From NCBI RefSeq assembly GCF_000702005.1, contig NZ_KL370847.1, positions 31,215 to 95,214 of the forward strand: a stretch of 64,000 nucleotides of DNA, read 5' to 3'. Position 1 is the first letter of the stretch. Each line of letters starts with the position of its first letter. This stretch comes from Selenomonas sp. ND2010 (GTDB lineage Bacteria > Bacillota > Negativicutes > Selenomonadales > Selenomonadaceae). This document shows, one piece after another, positions 62,919-64,000 of this stretch. The notes beneath the pieces are model-generated. The model searched no databases, was not told where the DNA came from, and worked only from the letters and a program-made list of their open reading frames with translations. The position numbers were made by a program, and so were the translations under genes.

Positions 62919-64000
62919 ATGATTGATATTTGCTATGCGATAGCTGATGAGAAGGGGACGTATAGTAAGTTTCTGGGAACGTCATTATGGTCGCTTTGCG
63001 AGCAGCACGAGGAGAAGGATCTGCATATCCATCTGTTGCATGATGGGACGTTGCGGGAAGAAGAAAAGGTGAGGTTTCACCAGGCGGCCATGCATTTTGG
63101 CCAGCAGCTTTCGTTTTACAATGTGGAAGTGCTGGCAGCGGCGGAGCTTGACTATTTGCGGCAGGAATTACCTCAGGCTGGGGTATCGCGTTATACTTAT
63201 GCGGCCTTTTACCGCTTGTTGGCGGCACGGTTATTGCCGCCAGCAGTGTCGCGGTTTATTTATTTTGATGCCGATACCGTAATTCATATGGATATCGCTG
63301 GTTTGTGGCAGGAGAGCCTGGAGGAATATCCGCTGGCTGCGGTAGCAGAGTATGATGAGGCAGGAGATCCGGCGGATAATCCGATGGTGGCAGCAGGCTG
63401 GCTGGATGGCCGTGATTATTTTAACTCCGGGGTATTGCTTGTAGACCGTGAGAAGTTTTTGGCGCAGGGCGATATCCTGCGGGCAGGCATCAAGCGGTTA
63501 AAACAGCTCGAAGGATTTGTGTTTTACGATCAGGATATCCTCAATGCATATTTTGCTAACGGCTATAAACATTTGAATATTGCCTATAATGCGTTTGTGC
63601 CAGCTTTGCAGTTTCGTAAAATCCAGCAGTTGGTACCCGCAGTTTATCATTATGATGCGGGAAGTCTCGGTTTGCGGGAAGACGACGTCTATGATCGGCT
63701 ATTCTATACGATGTTTTCCCAGACGCCATGGTGCGACGAAGACTTCCTCTATCGTTGTTTTGCGCAGATGGAGCGGCAACATGATATCGATCTGGAGCTG
63801 GCGCGGCAGGTATTCAGCGTTGCCAGTCAAAGGCAGCGGATATTTTGCGCCAATGAAGCCTCACAGAAAGCGATTCAGGAACTTTTCAATTTGGGAGGGA
63901 AGGATCGTTACCTTACGATGCGCAGTGATATGGATTGGGCGGGACGCCTGTGCCAATATGAGCGCGTAAGTCCTGCGGGACGCAGGCTCTACATCTTGTT
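62919..64000 (+). CDS. GT8 family glycosyltransferase (runs past the window end)
   Basis: At least 360 codons, open at the window edge, with no stop. GAGGAG and AGGATAG lie before the ATG. GT8 motifs: MIDICYAIADEKGTYSKFLG, SRYTYAAFYRLLAARLLP, FIYFDADTVIHMD (the DxD metal site), FNSGVLLVDREKF and FYDQDILNAYF. After the GT8 domain (about 1-270) at least 90 residues of unknown type follow. Family members use UDP-glucose or UDP-galactose. It continues the glycosyltransferase run. Confidence 0.88.
   Translation, partial: MIDICYAIADEKGTYSKFLGTSLWSLCEQHEEKDLHIHLLHDGTLREEEKVRFHQAAMHFGQQLSFYNVEVLAAAELDYLRQELPQAGVSRYTYAAFYRLLAARLLPPAVSRFIYFDADTVIHMDIAGLWQESLEEYPLAAVAEYDEAGDPADNPMVAAGWLDGRDYFNSGVLLVDREKFLAQGDILRAGIKRLKQLEGFVFYDQDILNAYFANGYKHLNIAYNAFVPALQFRKIQQLVPAVYHYDAGSLGLREDDVYDRLFYTMFSQTPWCDEDFLYRCFAQMERQHDIDLELARQVFSVASQRQRIFCANEASQKAIQELFNLGGKDRYLTMRSDMDWAGRLCQYERVSPAGRRLYIL

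Overview
The window looks like a chromosomal stretch of a motile, anaerobic diderm Firmicute of the Negativicutes, most like Selenomonas. That placement is inferred from gene content. A Bacillus-type late flagellar operon (yvyF-flgM-flgN-flgK-flgL-yviE-fliW-csrA-flaG-fliD-fliS-fliT) sits beside outer-membrane machinery (a two-partner secretion pair, heptosyltransferase-like enzymes) and a three-subunit [FeFe] hydrogenase. No tRNA, rRNA, CRISPR array, transposase or phage gene was seen.

Layout. 82-3622 (minus): hydCBA hydrogenase operon. 3776-7422 (plus): a small HTH protein, a Tat-type metallophosphoesterase, a SPINDLY/OGT-like glycosyltransferase and a methyltransferase-like protein. 7364-8164 (minus): a TauE/SafE permease that overlaps the methyltransferase tail to tail. 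8381-11851 (plus): a short CstA, a uronate-isomerase-family protein that has lost most catalytic residues, and a small YbjN-like protein. 11896-17138: three flagellin genes. The first carries a zinc-metalloprotease domain (flagellinolysin type) and the second contains several cysteines. A 137-bp palindromic repeat lies between the second and third. 17142-27624: a two-partner secretion cassette, with a 2869-aa exoprotein holding 16 YDG-type repeats and its outer-membrane transporter. 27688-37583: the late flagellar operon. 37604-39176: the major flagellin gene with a sigma-28 promoter, a structured leader and a strong terminator. 39244 to the window end: one long co-directional run of at least 14 glycosyltransferase and TPR genes, many with 1-4 bp overlaps. 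It includes two BAHT/TibC-like O-heptosyltransferases, a protein with two OGT domains, two DUF5672 proteins, two GT9 and several GT2/GT4/GT8 enzymes, and it runs off the edge.

How it fits together. FlgM and sigma-28-type promoters time the flagellins. FliW and CsrA are encoded in the operon, and the flagellin leaders carry GGA motifs in hairpin loops and at the ribosome binding site, as expected for FliW-CsrA-flagellin feedback. The large glycosyltransferase run directly downstream of the major flagellin is probably a flagellin (or other surface protein) O-glycosylation island. The BAHT enzymes point to heptose as one sugar, and the neighbouring secreted exoprotein is a second possible acceptor. 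The most interesting items are the proteolytic flagellin, the BAHT-containing island, the near-complete loss of the UxaC active site, and the shared leader architecture of the flagellin genes.
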